Below the pieces are notes generated by a model. It was not told the DNA's origin. It ran no database searches and saw nothing but the letters and a program-made list of their open reading frames with translations. This document shows, piece by piece, positions 18,337 through 28,164 of a stretch of DNA of 64,000 nucleotides. This stretch comes from Planctomycetales bacterium 10988 (lineage in GTDB: Bacteria; Planctomycetota; Planctomycetia; Pirellulales; Pb10988). The number at the start of each line of letters is the position of its first letter. Position 1 is the stretch's first letter. Made by a program: the position numbers and the translations under genes. Location of the stretch: the NCBI GenBank assembly GCA_009664345.1, contig CP043547.1, positions 5,546,709-5,610,708 of the forward strand, given 5' to 3'.

Positions 18337-20124
18337 ATGATGGAACTCCATATCAAGCCCACCGGAAAAGTTCATTGTCTCTACGACGAAATAGTCTTCC
18401 CTGAAAAAGTCTTAAAAATTCAATTTTTCCTGGGTATGATAGCTTTAACACCGGCGAAGGGTAGGGTAAACTTTGCCAGGATTTTCGGCCTTGACCTTGC
18501 AAACCTTGCAAACGGAGAACGGTGATGAAGCCGCCTTTGAACCCAGAGTCGAACCAGCAGGACCTGTTTCGGGCGTCGTTCGAGCAGATTCTCAACCCCG
18601 AGCATCCGCTTGTTCGTCTCGCCGAGCGGATCGATTGGCGGCGGTTTGAGGCGGCGTTCGAGGGCTGTTATGCCGCCGACTTCGGGGCTCCGGCGAAGGC
18701 CACCCGGCTGATGGTCGGGCTGCATTATCTCAAGCACGCCTTCGGCGAGTCGGACGAATCGCTGCTGGATCGTTGGGTGGAAAACCCGTACTGGCAGTGC
18801 TTTTGCGGCTTCACGACGATGCAACATGTGCCGCCGATTCATCCCACCGCGCTCATCAAATGGCGGCAACGCGTCGGGGCCGAACGGCTGCAACAGCTGC
18901 TGGAAGAGACCCTCGCTCTGGCCGTTCGTAGCAAGCAAGTCCGGCCTCAAGAGCTGCGGCAGGTCACCGTCGACACGACCGTGCAGGAGAAAAATATCAC
19001 GCCGCCGACTCGAAGTTGCTGCTGAAGGCGATCCACAAACTCGGCAAGGCGGCCAAAACGCGGGGCATTCGCCTGCGGCAATCGTATGTCAACGTCGCCA
19101 AGCAGGCCGCCCTGCAAGCGAGTCGTTATGCCCACGCCAAGCAGTTCAAGCGGATGCGACGCCGCCTCAAAAAGCTCCGCACTTGCCTCGGTCGGGTGAT
19201 CCGCGACGTCCGCCGCAAGCAGCCGAAGCCCGATTTTTCCCTGGAAAAACTGCTGTTCTTGTGCGAACGCGTCCACCGGCAGCAGCCGCATGATAAGCAA
19301 AAACTCTACAGCCTCCACGAGCCGGAGGTGGTTTGCATCAGCAAAGGCAAGGCCCACCGGCGGTACGAATTCGGGCAAAAGATCGCCCTCGCGACGAGCA
19401 ATCGCGGCAATTGGGTCGTCGGCGTGCGGCTGTGCGAGGGCAATCCGTACGACGGCCACACCCTCGCCGCGACGCTGCAAACGGTCGAGTCGACGACCGG
19501 CCAAGCGGTGAGCGACGCCTTCGTTGACAAGGGATATCGCGGCCATGATTACCGTGGTCCAGCGAGGGTTCACTTGGCCGGCAGCAGCACGCGAGGCCTG
19601 AGTCGGACCCAGAAAAAACGCCGCCGACGCCGCAACGCGATCGAGCCAAAGATCGGCCACCTCAAGTCGGACCACCTTCTGGGACGTTGCTTTCTCAAGG
19701 GCTTGGCCGGTGACGCGATCAACGCGGTCTTGGCTGGAGCGGCGGCGAACATCCGAAAACTACTTTTGGCTTTCGGGCCTGCGCGGATTGGTTGGCCGTG
19801 GCAACAGCTCGCCCTGCTCCTCAAGCTCCTCAAAGAAGCGTTTACCTGCCCAGCAATGGCTCCCCCCCCGAACCCGCACTCCCCTCCTCGCTTGATAAAA
19901 GCGAGAAAAAAAAGACCTTTTTTCAGGGACGACTACTTCCTCTTCGTGAACTCGGCCAACTTGCCATTCGTCGAGGATCGCAGGTGGAACCAACCACGGA
20001 AGGAACTTGGCATGCTGATCTTGCTCTGGTGGGTGGTCCGCTGCTTGGCCCGTTCGCCACACGCTCCGAAGCCTTGGCGGCAGAAGTCTGCTGGCTGGAG
20101 GAACATTGGCTTCCACATCAATAA
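18337..20124 (+). pseudogene. Small conserved gene split by an IS5-family element
   Basis: The 5' part (18337-18393) reads MMELHIKPTGKVHCLYDEI and the 3' part (19936-20124) reads LPLRELGQLAIRRGSQVEP and onward to WLEEHWLPHQ. Together they match the intact 80-residue paralogue at 53472-53714 (MELLIQPTGTVRCLYEETLPLRELG). Removing the IS together with one TA copy restores an open frame. The family and function are unknown. Confidence 0.85.
18394..19933 (+). mobile_element. IS5-family insertion sequence, about 1540 bp
   Basis: The ends are inverted: left GTCTTCCCTGAAAAAGTCTT, right (reverse complement) GTCGTCCCTGAAAAAAGGT. A TA dinucleotide flanks both sides (18392-18393 and 19934-19935), consistent with a 2-bp target duplication as in some IS5 subgroups such as IS427. 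Removing the element restores the interrupted small gene, which confirms the borders. It encodes a DUF772/DDE transposase in two overlapping frames. Confidence 0.85.
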
Positions 20125-20134
20125 GCGGAACTGA
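18522..20134 (+). pseudogene. IS5-family transposase in two frames
   Basis: Frame 1 (18522-19025) carries the DUF772-type N-terminus (SFEQILNPEHPLVRLAERIDW, GLHYLKHAFGESDESLLDRWVENPYWQ) and the first catalytic Asp region (VTVDTTVQEKNI). Frame 2 (19016-20134) continues with LLKAIHKLGKAAK, VSDAFVDKGYRGHDY (second Asp) and IEPKIGHLKSDH (Glu). The two halves join near 19000, just after an A5 run, so expression needs a frameshift or the gene is dead. The second frame runs through the right IS end into flanking DNA before a stop, which is odd for an intact transposase. Confidence 0.8.
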
Positions 20135-20194
20135 GTAGGAACTCAAAAAGTGTTTTTTTATTTTTTATCGCCACTATATATATACGGAGAAAAG

Positions 20195-20593
20195 ATGACA
20201 ACCTCAAATGAAGGCTCTCATACTCAAGCGGTGAGCCATCAAGTCAATGCCTTTATTGACGGTTTGAAAGAAGCGATTGTCGTTTCGATGGCCGCTGCTG
20301 CTGAGGGCATTCGCCTGGAAAGCGAAGTCGCCCGTATGATGCAACGGATGGGGGCCTACCACGCGGTGCTGGAAGGAATCGAGTCACAAAAGCAGGCCCT
20401 TCGCCAGCAGATCAAACAGCGACGAAGCAAGGCTGAAAAGGAAAGCCTCCGCTTCCAGATCAAACTCCTCGACCAACAGACCATCGCCGTGCTCACCCGA
20501 TCCGGCTTACCTGCTGAAGTCGCCAAGCAAACGGTAACCAGGCAATTGCCTGAACCTACTCGTGACGACAGAGGCCGCTTCGCCAAGACCTAG
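20195..20593 (+). CDS. Conserved helical protein (cluster copy 1)
   Basis: A 132-residue protein starting MTTSNEGSHTQAVSHQVNAF after a GGAGAAAAG ribosome-binding site. It has a helical core GLKEAIVVSMAAAAEGIRLESEVARMMQRMGAYHAVLEGIESQKQAL, a charged coiled stretch, and a C-terminus PEPTRDDRGRFAKT. I do not recognise the family. The paralogue at 53741 is truncated by an IS4-family element after SGL. It is the sixth gene of the cluster and is followed by a terminator. Confidence 0.7.
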   Translation: MTTSNEGSHTQAVSHQVNAFIDGLKEAIVVSMAAAAEGIRLESEVARMMQRMGAYHAVLEGIESQKQALRQQIKQRRSKAEKESLRFQIKLLDQQTIAVLTRSGLPAEVAKQTVTRQLPEPTRDDRGRFAKT

Positions 20594-20630
20594 ACATCCA
20601 AACAACGATCTCAAAACCGAATCCCAAGAT

Positions 20631-20652
20631 AAGCCCGCCCGCCGGGCTTTTT
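20631..20652 (+). terminator. Rho-independent terminator
   Basis: AAGCCCG-CCCGC-CGGGCTT with a T5 run, between the stop at 20593 and the next small gene. Confidence 0.75.
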
Positions 20653-20675
20653 CTATTTCTCCAGGAGAAAACATC

Positions 20676-20894
20676 ATGACTCAACGTGAACTCGATCATG
20701 CCATCGCTACCCAAACCGGCGAATCACTCTGCGAAATCCGTCGTCTCGGGTTCAGTATCGCCGACCCTTTCGATCACGACTTCGACCCCGAGCCGGATAA
20801 CCTTCCTCCCCAAGTCATCGATTGGGATGACGTCGAAGTCGACCGCGCGATGGATCCCCTCAAACGATCCCTCGGTCGCCGTCTCGCTGCCTGA
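20676..20894 (+). CDS. Small acidic protein, unknown
   Basis: A 72-residue, strongly acidic protein (FDHDFDPEPDNLPPQVIDWDDVEVDRAMDPL). The start MTQRELDHAIATQTGESLCEIRRLGFS follows CAGGAG; this front part resembles small plasmid- or phage-borne planctomycete proteins, an impression only. It has no paralogue in cluster copy 2, whose end is lost. Confidence 0.6.
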   Translation: MTQRELDHAIATQTGESLCEIRRLGFSIADPFDHDFDPEPDNLPPQVIDWDDVEVDRAMDPLKRSLGRRLAA

Positions 20895-20954
20895 ACAATA
20901 CCACACGCGATCGCCTTTTCAAAACATCTTCCCACGAAGTACAAGGAAACCCCG

Positions 20955-21128
20955 ATGGCCTACACCGCCAGAGATAAACTGAATTTCATTTACCTCTCTA
21001 GCAGTCTCATTCTCGCCGGACTTTTCTCGGCACTCTCGGGCAGCTGGCTGATGTTCTTGATCATCGCAGCAGCCATGATCACCGCCTTGGTCTATACCAG
21101 CGACATCCGCCTACCTCGCAGAAGATAA
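20955..21128 (+). CDS. Small two-TM membrane protein
   Basis: A 57-residue protein, MAYTARDKLNFIYLSSSLILAGLF followed by SALSGSWLMFLIIAAAMITALVY and a basic tail. It has two hydrophobic helices, lies 60 bp after the acidic gene and is followed by a strong hairpin. AAGGAAACCCCG precedes the ATG. The function is unknown. Confidence 0.6.
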   Translation: MAYTARDKLNFIYLSSSLILAGLFSALSGSWLMFLIIAAAMITALVYTSDIRLPRRR

Positions 21129-21146
21129 CCAGTTACAACAAAAAAG

Positions 21147-21200
21147 CCCTCGTCCAATGCCAACAAGTTCCCAACTTGTCCCGGCGCTGGACGAGGGTGT
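21147..21200 (+). terminator. Long hairpin closing cluster copy 1
   Basis: CCCTCGTCCA pairs with TGGACGAGGG; inside is a second hairpin ACAAGTT-CCC-AACTTGT. It is preceded by A6 and followed by TGTTTCG, so it may work in both directions, also ending the minus-strand gene at 21247. Confidence 0.75.
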
Positions 21201-22542
21201 TTCGTCTTCGTTCTTCCACAGAACAATGAGGCCGTTTTTTTAGCTATCAGGCTGTTTTATCGATGCCTAAACCACTGAAGAGTTTGTCGATTTTTTCGGC
21301 GGATTGGAAGAACTCGTCGGCATCGTCTTGCCAGGATTTTTTCTTCGCCTGGTTGTCGAAGGGAAGGTCTTCCGGGGGTTCGGTGTTGGTAGTGATTGTT
21401 GGGCTAGAGAGAGGTGCTGACATCGGGGCGGGGTATTCGATGGGGAGGAGGCTAATGCCTCCGCCGATGAAGAGACCGTCGAAGATGTCTGAGGGGCCGG
21501 AGTAGAAGTTGGCAATGTCCGAGAGATCAACGCCACTGAAAGCCCTGGTGTGAGGACCGCCGGTCGTGCCGGGGACGGTCAGGATGTCGGCAAAGCCATC
21601 TTGGTTGATGTCCGCCGAACCGATACGAACACCGCCAACAAACGCGGCGTTGTAGGCATAGAAGTTTTGCAACAGCGAAGCATCGTCGGAACTAAAGACC
21701 TTCACGTGTGGGCCGCCACCGGCATCGGGAGCGACGATGATGTCATCGAGGCCATCGTCATTCACATCGCCCGAAGCGACAAACAGGCCGGTGGTAATAT
21801 TCGAGGTGTAGGCCAAGAAATTCGTGGCGGCACCCATGATGGTGTTACCAGTGGAACTATCGCCGTTGAAGACCTTGATGCGAGGCTCTTCTCCTGCTCC
21901 CGGAGCCGTGATCACCTCGGCTGTGCCGTCGCCATTGACATCGCCGGCGGCTACGCGAACTCCTCCGGCGAAGCTGGGATCATAGGCGTAAAACTCGGTC
22001 AAGACCGTGCAGTCTTCGCCGCTGAAAACTTTCACATGTGGACCACCGCCGGCATCGGCCCCGGTGATAATGTCATCATAACCATCGTCGTTCACATCAC
22101 CGACGGCCACAAACACGCCGCCCGTGAAGGCAGGATGGTAGGCATAAAACTCGGTAACTGGACCAGTGATCAGTTCGCCGGTTTGGCTGTCGTAGACTTT
22201 GACATGCGGTCCGCCGCCAGGTCCGGCTGCGGTCACAATGTCGAGAATCCCATCGCCATTGATGTCTCCGGTCGCGATGCGGATCGCTCCTTGATAGGCT
22301 TCGGAGTAAGGGGCAAAGTTGTAAAGCTCATTGCCGGCTAGATCGAAGACCCGCACCTTCGAGAAATCCTCGGGGTCGGAAACGGCATCGGTCGCGGTCA
22401 CGATCAGCGGGGTTTCATCGATGGCATTGTAAGTAATCGTCGCCGAATCGCCGACGTTATCATTCATGGCGGCGTCTTGAGCTACCCCATCAGCCACCGT
22501 CACAGTCACGTCGGTATCTTCGGCATCCGGCGTGACCTCTAG

Positions 22543-22552
22543 GGTGTAGAGG
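22543..22552. repeat. 10-bp target site duplication, left
   Basis: GGTGTAGAGG directly abuts the left IS end and is repeated exactly at 24096-24105. A 10-bp duplication is usual for IS4-family elements. Confidence 0.9.
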
Positions 22553-24095
22553 CAGCCCTTTGTAGCTGTCACTTTTTGGTGGGCTCGGATGTTCGTTCTT
22601 CGAGGATGCGGGCGGTGGAGACATGCCTACGATGTTTTTTGTTCATCTTCGAGGGTGGCTTCTTTTTGGGGCCGCGGGGATGTTTGCGGAACGCCGGCAG
22701 CCGAATCTGCTGGGCGGCCTCACGCAGAAGCTCGGCCATTTGCCGCGGTGTGCGGTCAGCGAACTGCTCTGTCCAGAACTCGCCCGGCAGCACGATCATC
22801 ATGCCTCGCCAGGTTCCGGCGACCTCGTCCGCCAGGTAGTAGCCGGAGACTTCGTGGTTGATCTTTTCCGCTCCGTGCTCCCCTCGCAACGCCGCCTTGA
22901 CGGTGCTCAGCACGTTGTACGCGGTCAGGGCCATCGCGAAGGCGAACAATGCCGCCCTCGGGTAGCAGAGCGTTTGCAGCTCGCCTTCGAGGGTGGCCTC
23001 CAGCTCTTGAAAGGCGGTCTCGATCGTCCAGCGACGGCGGTAAATCTCGGCGATTCGGCAGGCGTCGATCGACTCCGGCAAGTTCGTCAGCACGTGCAGC
23101 TCGGTGTCACCGTCGCGGGTCGGCTCGTCGAGCAGCACCGAAATCCGCCGCACGGGCCAAGGCTCTTTTTCTCTCGGCAGCAATCGCAGCGGCTGCTCGA
23201 ACACGCTGCCGGTCTCGATCTTTCCGGCCTCGCGGCGTTCGCCCTGCAGCTCCCCTCGCAACGCCTGTTTGTGCTGGCGGATGATAAAACTGCCGCCACG
23301 ATCGGCAATTCCCGCGAGGAAATCCATCGTGCAAAAGTTCCGATCGGCGACGAGGCAATCGCCCCGCTCGACGGTCGGCAGGACTTGCGGCAGCAGGCGG
23401 CGTTCTTGAGCATGCCCGTCTTCGCAAGGAAACACGTCGATCGCCAGCATCCGCTCCGGGTCGAGCAGCACCAGCGAATGCCCCGGCAGCGGGGCGGCAT
23501 TCCGGCTCCGCAACTCCTTGAGCCGGCGATCGGTCCGGCGAAGGTGGTTGCCATCGAGGATTTTGACGCGGTACCCTGGCAGCCACGGCGGCAGGGTCCC
23601 TTCGGTGTGGTCGACGATCTCCGCCAGCCGAGTCGCCGTCTCGCGGACCAGCGTTCGAGTGACGCCGGGTTCGATGCCCCGGAGCTTGTCGTACAGCGGC
23701 TTGATCGTCACCGCGATGGCCTCGGAATTCGCCTGAAACGCCGCATGCATCGAGGGCCGCACGCCGCAAACGACCGTCCCCATCAGGTCAGCGACGAGCG
23801 AAAAAGCCAACGCACTGGGCCGCTGGCGGACGGCGGTCTCGGCGAAGAGTTGGTCCAGCCGCTCGGCGGAAAGCACGTTTTCCATCGTCGCCCGGACCAT
23901 CACCGTCACCGGAGATTGTTTGACAAACAGGTCGAAGACTTCTGAGAGGATCATCACGTGACCTCCTGGAGGCGGAAATGCAGGACTAATCGCAGATTCA
24001 ACAGATAGTAAAAGAGCACCGATAACAAGTAGAACCGATTTCGCAACCCCTAAAAGCCCCTCCAAGCTGCCAGCAATGACAGCTACAAAGGGCTG
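22553..24095 (-). mobile_element. IS4-family insertion sequence, 1543 bp
   Basis: The terminal inverted repeats are CAGCCCTTTGTAGCTGTCA at both ends (exact over 19 bp), flanked by perfect 10-bp direct repeats GGTGTAGAGG. One transposase is encoded on the minus strand. The element sits inside an Ig-like repeat of the adhesin gene in the same orientation. Intact ends, perfect target duplication and open transposase point to recent insertion. Confidence 0.93.
22569..23954 (-). CDS. IS4-family transposase
   Basis: A 461-residue DDE transposase. The start ATG at 23954 follows GGAGGTCACGTG; the frame also runs upstream through the IS end into the adhesin repeats, giving a spurious fusion. DDE residues lie in VKILDGNHLRR (D), DCLVADRNFCTMDFL (D) and YRRRWTIETAFQELEATLEGE (Y-x2-RW-x2-E signature). 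It ends with a basic tail (PRGPKKKPPSKMNKKHRRH). It is full length for the family and without lesions, so probably active. Confidence 0.9.
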   Translation of the reverse strand: MILSEVFDLFVKQSPVTVMVRATMENVLSAERLDQLFAETAVRQRPSALAFSLVADLMGTVVCGVRPSMHAAFQANSEAIAVTIKPLYDKLRGIEPGVTRTLVRETATRLAEIVDHTEGTLPPWLPGYRVKILDGNHLRRTDRRLKELRSRNAAPLPGHSLVLLDPERMLAIDVFPCEDGHAQERRLLPQVLPTVERGDCLVADRNFCTMDFLAGIADRGGSFIIRQHKQALRGELQGERREAGKIETGSVFEQPLRLLPREKEPWPVRRISVLLDEPTRDGDTELHVLTNLPESIDACRIAEIYRRRWTIETAFQELEATLEGELQTLCYPRAALFAFAMALTAYNVLSTVKAALRGEHGAEKINHEVSGYYLADEVAGTWRGMMIVLPGEFWTEQFADRTPRQMAELLREAAQQIRLPAFRKHPRGPKKKPPSKMNKKHRRHVSTARILEERTSEPTKK

Positions 24096-24105
24096 GGTGT
24101 AGAGG
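24096..24105. repeat. 10-bp target site duplication, right
   Basis: GGTGTAGAGG, identical to 22543-22552; removing the IS and one copy rejoins the adhesin reading frame. Confidence 0.9.
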
Positions 24106-27100
24106 TAATCATCGAGAGTCGTAAAGGTTCCTGCCGTACCACCCGTCACCATGATGTCCCCGGCATCAAAGCCGATCACATCTTCGGAAAAGAAGAAGGT
24201 GAAGACAATCGGATCATCATTGCTTTCCCCACCGTCGGGCGTGATTTCCAAAGTCGGAGCGGTGCCGTCGTACTCGATGGTCACCATGTCCCCGACGAGT
24301 AAGTTTCCGGCGGAATCTTCAGCGGCTTCATTGGCAACACTCACCGTGATGTCGCCATCACCAGCTGGGGTAACGTCAATGGTATAAGTATCCCCATCGG
24401 CCATGGTGAAATTACTGCCAACACCACCGGTGATGGAAATGTCGCCTTCGATGAACTCAAAGATTTCTTCGGAGAACTCAAAGGTAAAGGTGATCGGATC
24501 GTCGTTGGTGACTCCACTATCGGGAGTAATCTCTAGAGTTGGAGCGGTTTCGTCATATCCGACCGTCACCAAATCGCCAACGAGCAGGTTCCCTGCGGCA
24601 TCCTCGGCGGCACCGTTGGACACACTGACGTCGATTTCCCCTTCGCCGGAGGGCGTTACATCGATCGTATAAGTATGCCATCGACCATAGTAAAGTTGCT
24701 ACCCGATCCTCCAGAGATATTGATGTCCGACTCGATGAATTCAAAAATCTCTTCGGAGAACTGGAAGGTGAAGGTAATGGGATTGGCGTTGGTGGAAAGA
24801 TTCTCCGGGGTGATCATTAAGGTCGGGGCGATGTCATCAAAAGTAATGGTGGCCGAATCGCCGGTATTCCCATTGCCCGCCGCATCGAAAGCCTCGTCAG
24901 CGGAGACCGACACGATCACATCGCCGTTCCCATTGGAGTGAAAAACTTCCAAAGTATAGGTATCTTCATCGACCGCGTTTAACATGCCGGTGCTTAAGTT
25001 CGGACCGTTACTCATCAAGTCCACATCGTCGATCGTGAAACCGGTAACCGCTTCAGAAAACTGGAAAGTAAAGAGCGTCGAACCCTGATTGTTCGCGCTG
25101 CCATCCGGGGTAATTTCCAGAGTTGGGGCGACATTATCATAAGTGATGGCCGCGGAATCGCCGATGTTTCCGTTGCCGGCGGCGTCCTGAGCGGCATCAT
25201 CCAACACCGCGATGATGAGGTCGCCACTGGAGCAAGGCGAGAAGACCTCTAGTTCGTACGTGTCACCATCGACCGGTATAAAGGTTCCTTTCGTACCATT
25301 CGAGAGGAAAACATCATCGATGGTGAACCCCGTGACCACTTCGGAGAACTGGAAGGTAAAGATCGTGGAGTTGAGATTCGTGACGAGTCCATCGGGCGTG
25401 ATCGTCAAGGTCGGGGCGATGCTGTCATATTCGACGATCACCCCGTCACCGACCAACAAGTTACCGGCGGCATCAGCGGCAAACCCATCCTCCACCGCGA
25501 CAATAAGATTCCCTTCCCCGCTCGGGGTGACATCCATGGTGTAGGTGTTGCCATCGATCATCATCAGCGTCCCTTTCGAGCCGCCGACCACCGCAAGGTC
25601 ATCGATCGTGAAACCGACGACGTCCTCAGAAAACTGAAAGGTAAATGTGATCGGGTTGTCATTAGTCGCGATCCCATCAGGGGTGATGTCCAACGTCGGC
25701 GCGGTCCCGTCATAGGTAACCGTCGCACTTCCAATCTGATTGCCATTGCCGGCGGCGTCCATGGCCCCATCAGCTAAAGCGTTGACAATCACATCGCCAT
25801 CGGCCATCGCAGTGACTTCGAGGGTGTAGGTATCGCCATCGACCTCCGTGAAGGTGCCTTTGGTACCGTTTGTTACCATGACATCATCGGCAGTAAAACC
25901 AAACACCTCCTCGGAGAACTCGAAAGTAAAGACCGTTGTCGCCAGGTTGGTTAATTCGTTTTCCGGCGAAACAGAAACCGTTGGAGCGGTCCCGTCGTAT
26001 TCGACCGTGGCGATATCGCCTATGTTCTCATTCCCGGCCGCATCTTGAGCGACCGCACTCGCCACTGTAACGGTGACATCGCCATCCGCAGTCGGCGTGA
26101 CTGAGAGGGTATAAGTATTGCCATCGGTCGTGCTGAAAAAGCCCTTGGTGCCATTGGTCACGACGATATCCTCGGTTGTGAAGCCGGTGACATCCTCGGA
26201 AAACTCAAAGGTAAATAGGAGGATTTCAGAGTTGGTAAGCGTTCCATCCGGAGTGATCATCAAAGTCGGAGCCGTACCGTCATATTCAATTGTAACGGAA
26301 TCGCCAACCAAGAGATTCCCGGCGTCGTCTTCAGCGAGATCATTCGCAACACTCACTGTAACATTTCCATCAGCAGAAGGCGTCACGTCAATGGTATAGG
26401 TATCGCCATCGACCATGGTGAAGTTACTGCCCAACCCTCCGGTGATACTGATATCCGACTCGATGAAGTCGATGATGTCTTCGGAGAATTCGAAGGTGAA
26501 CGTGATGGGGAAATTATTGGTGATCCCGCTATCTGGCGTGATCATCAAGGTCGGAGTGGTGCCGTCGTACTCGATCGTAGCACTGTCTCCGAGGAGGAGA
26601 TTTCCGGAGGCGTCTTCGGCGACATCATCGGCCACACTGACGGTAACTAGGCCATCACCACTTGGCGTAATGACAAGTGTAAAAGTATCTCGATCAATGG
26701 CAGTGAAAGTTCCCTTGGCTCCCCCGGTGACCATGACATCGGAGGTATCGAAGTTAAACACAAACTCCGAGAACTGGAACGTAAACGTAATCGGACTCTC
26801 GTTGGTGGCCCCGCCATCCGGGGTAATCCCCAGCGTCGGAACTTCAGTATCTTCCAGAACCCATACCTCCGCACCATGAATTCCATCATTCGCTTGGAAG
26901 AACAATGTTCCATTCGCATTGGTCAGATATTTTGGGGTTGAACTAGAGCCAAACTGAATATCTTTAACAAGTTGAGTTCCGGCCTCGGTTCCGTTACTCG
27001 TCCAAAGTTCATAGCTGGTCGAGTTCTCGAAAGCTCGAAAGAATAATGTTCCGTTCACATTAGTTAAATACTTAGGATAAGAGCTTATTGCACCATCAAA

Positions 27101-27822
27101 TATCTCTTTAACGAGTTGGGTTCCGGCACTTGTCCCATCACTTCTCCAAATTTCATAGCCCGTCGAGCCATCATTTGCACTGAAAAATAACGTTCCATCC
27201 ACGTTCGTTAGGTAGCGAGGAGAGGCACCATTGGACCCGGCTCGAATATCCTTGACGAGTTGGGTTCCGGCCTCGGTCCCATTACTCATCCAAAGCTCGT
27301 AGCCCGTCGAGCTTTCACGGGCACGGAAAAACAACGTCCCGTTTACATTCGTCAGATAGCGGGGAATTCCCCAATTAAAGCCAGACCAGATATCCTTGAC
27401 GAGCTGGGTGCTGCCCTCTGTCCCATTACTCCTCCAGAGTTCGAGGCCTATCGAGCCGTCATGGGCTTGGAAAAACAACGTCCCATTTACATTCGTCAGA
27501 TAGCGGGGAAGAGAACTGACGGAGTCAGGCCTGATATTCTTGACGAGTTGGGTTCCGGCGTCGGTCCCGTTACTTATCCAAAGTTCATAGCCCGTAAACC
27601 TTTCACGGGCAATGAAAAACAAGGTCCCGTTTACATTCGTCAGATACCGGGGGGAAGAACTAAGGGATTCCCGACTTGATTGATATCAATCAGGAAGGGA
27701 TCTGAAGCAAGCAAGCAGCGTTGTTCCAGTGATTCGAGCTGAAGTGGGGTTTCTTTTTGTTGCCTGAGACGCGTTTGTTGTTGACGTTCGTTACGGTGTG
27801 AAAAGAAGGAGAGCCATGCCAT

Positions 27823-28164
27823 GAGTTCGATTCTTGCCCCGAAGAAAGGATAGTATTGAGAGAAGGAGTGTCTGGATTAGCTGTTGAGTATACTCTAAAA
27901 CGACTAGTTGGTAAAGTGGATTCTTAACAGTCCTGAGTTAGTGTAGGTTAGAAAATATTTTCATAAGTCTATATTCGGAAAATATTTAGCGATGATCATA
28001 TCATTCTATTTACTCGACGCAGGCCAACCCCTGACAGGTCTTAGAACAGCACTCGCCGGGGAGTAAAGCAGGAACGCAACCATCGTAGAGCTGGTATAAT
28101 AGCTTTAGCCGTGGATCGCGCTTGCAGATTGCAGGGAACCATCTCTTTGAAAGAAGGAGCTTTC
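27823..28164. other. Divergent intergenic region
   Basis: AT-rich upstream half (27900-28010), which would carry the promoter of the adhesin gene on the minus strand and of the gene at 28165 on the plus strand. I see no ORF or RNA gene. GAAGGAG lies just before the ATG at 28165. Confidence 0.5.

Larger units (their letters stand above)
21247..27822 (-). pseudogene. Giant secreted Ig-like/FG-GAP adhesin, broken
   Basis: The N-terminus (27822) is MAWLSFFSHRNER and LQLESLEQRCLLAS, the planctomycete motif also seen at 198-2990. Next come seven ELWxSNGTxAGTQLVKDI repeats (ELWxxxGTxxGT type), then about twelve tandem bacterial Ig-like domains (APTLxITPDGxxTNxxPITFTFxFSExVxGF...VTxGTKGTFT), and C-terminal FG-GAP blades (GGGPHVKVFSG, FAGGVRVAAGDVNGDG). 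Three lesions are visible: a frameshift near 27670, a 1-base deletion near 24675 (TATGCC where sister repeats have TATCGCC), and an IS4-family element at 22553-24095. The parts would rejoin to a protein of about 1,650 residues, probably a surface adhesin. Confidence 0.85.

Noticed and set aside
22569-24623. A natural Ig-domain/transposase fusion protein
   Set aside because: The fusion frame crosses an IS end with exact inverted repeat and 10-bp duplication; the transposase has its own start at 23954.
24151-26879. Series of long plus-strand frames across the adhesin gene (for example 24403-24672, 26415-26879)
   Set aside because: They are antisense images of the tandem Ig-like repeats, repeat with the same period, and have no own start signals.
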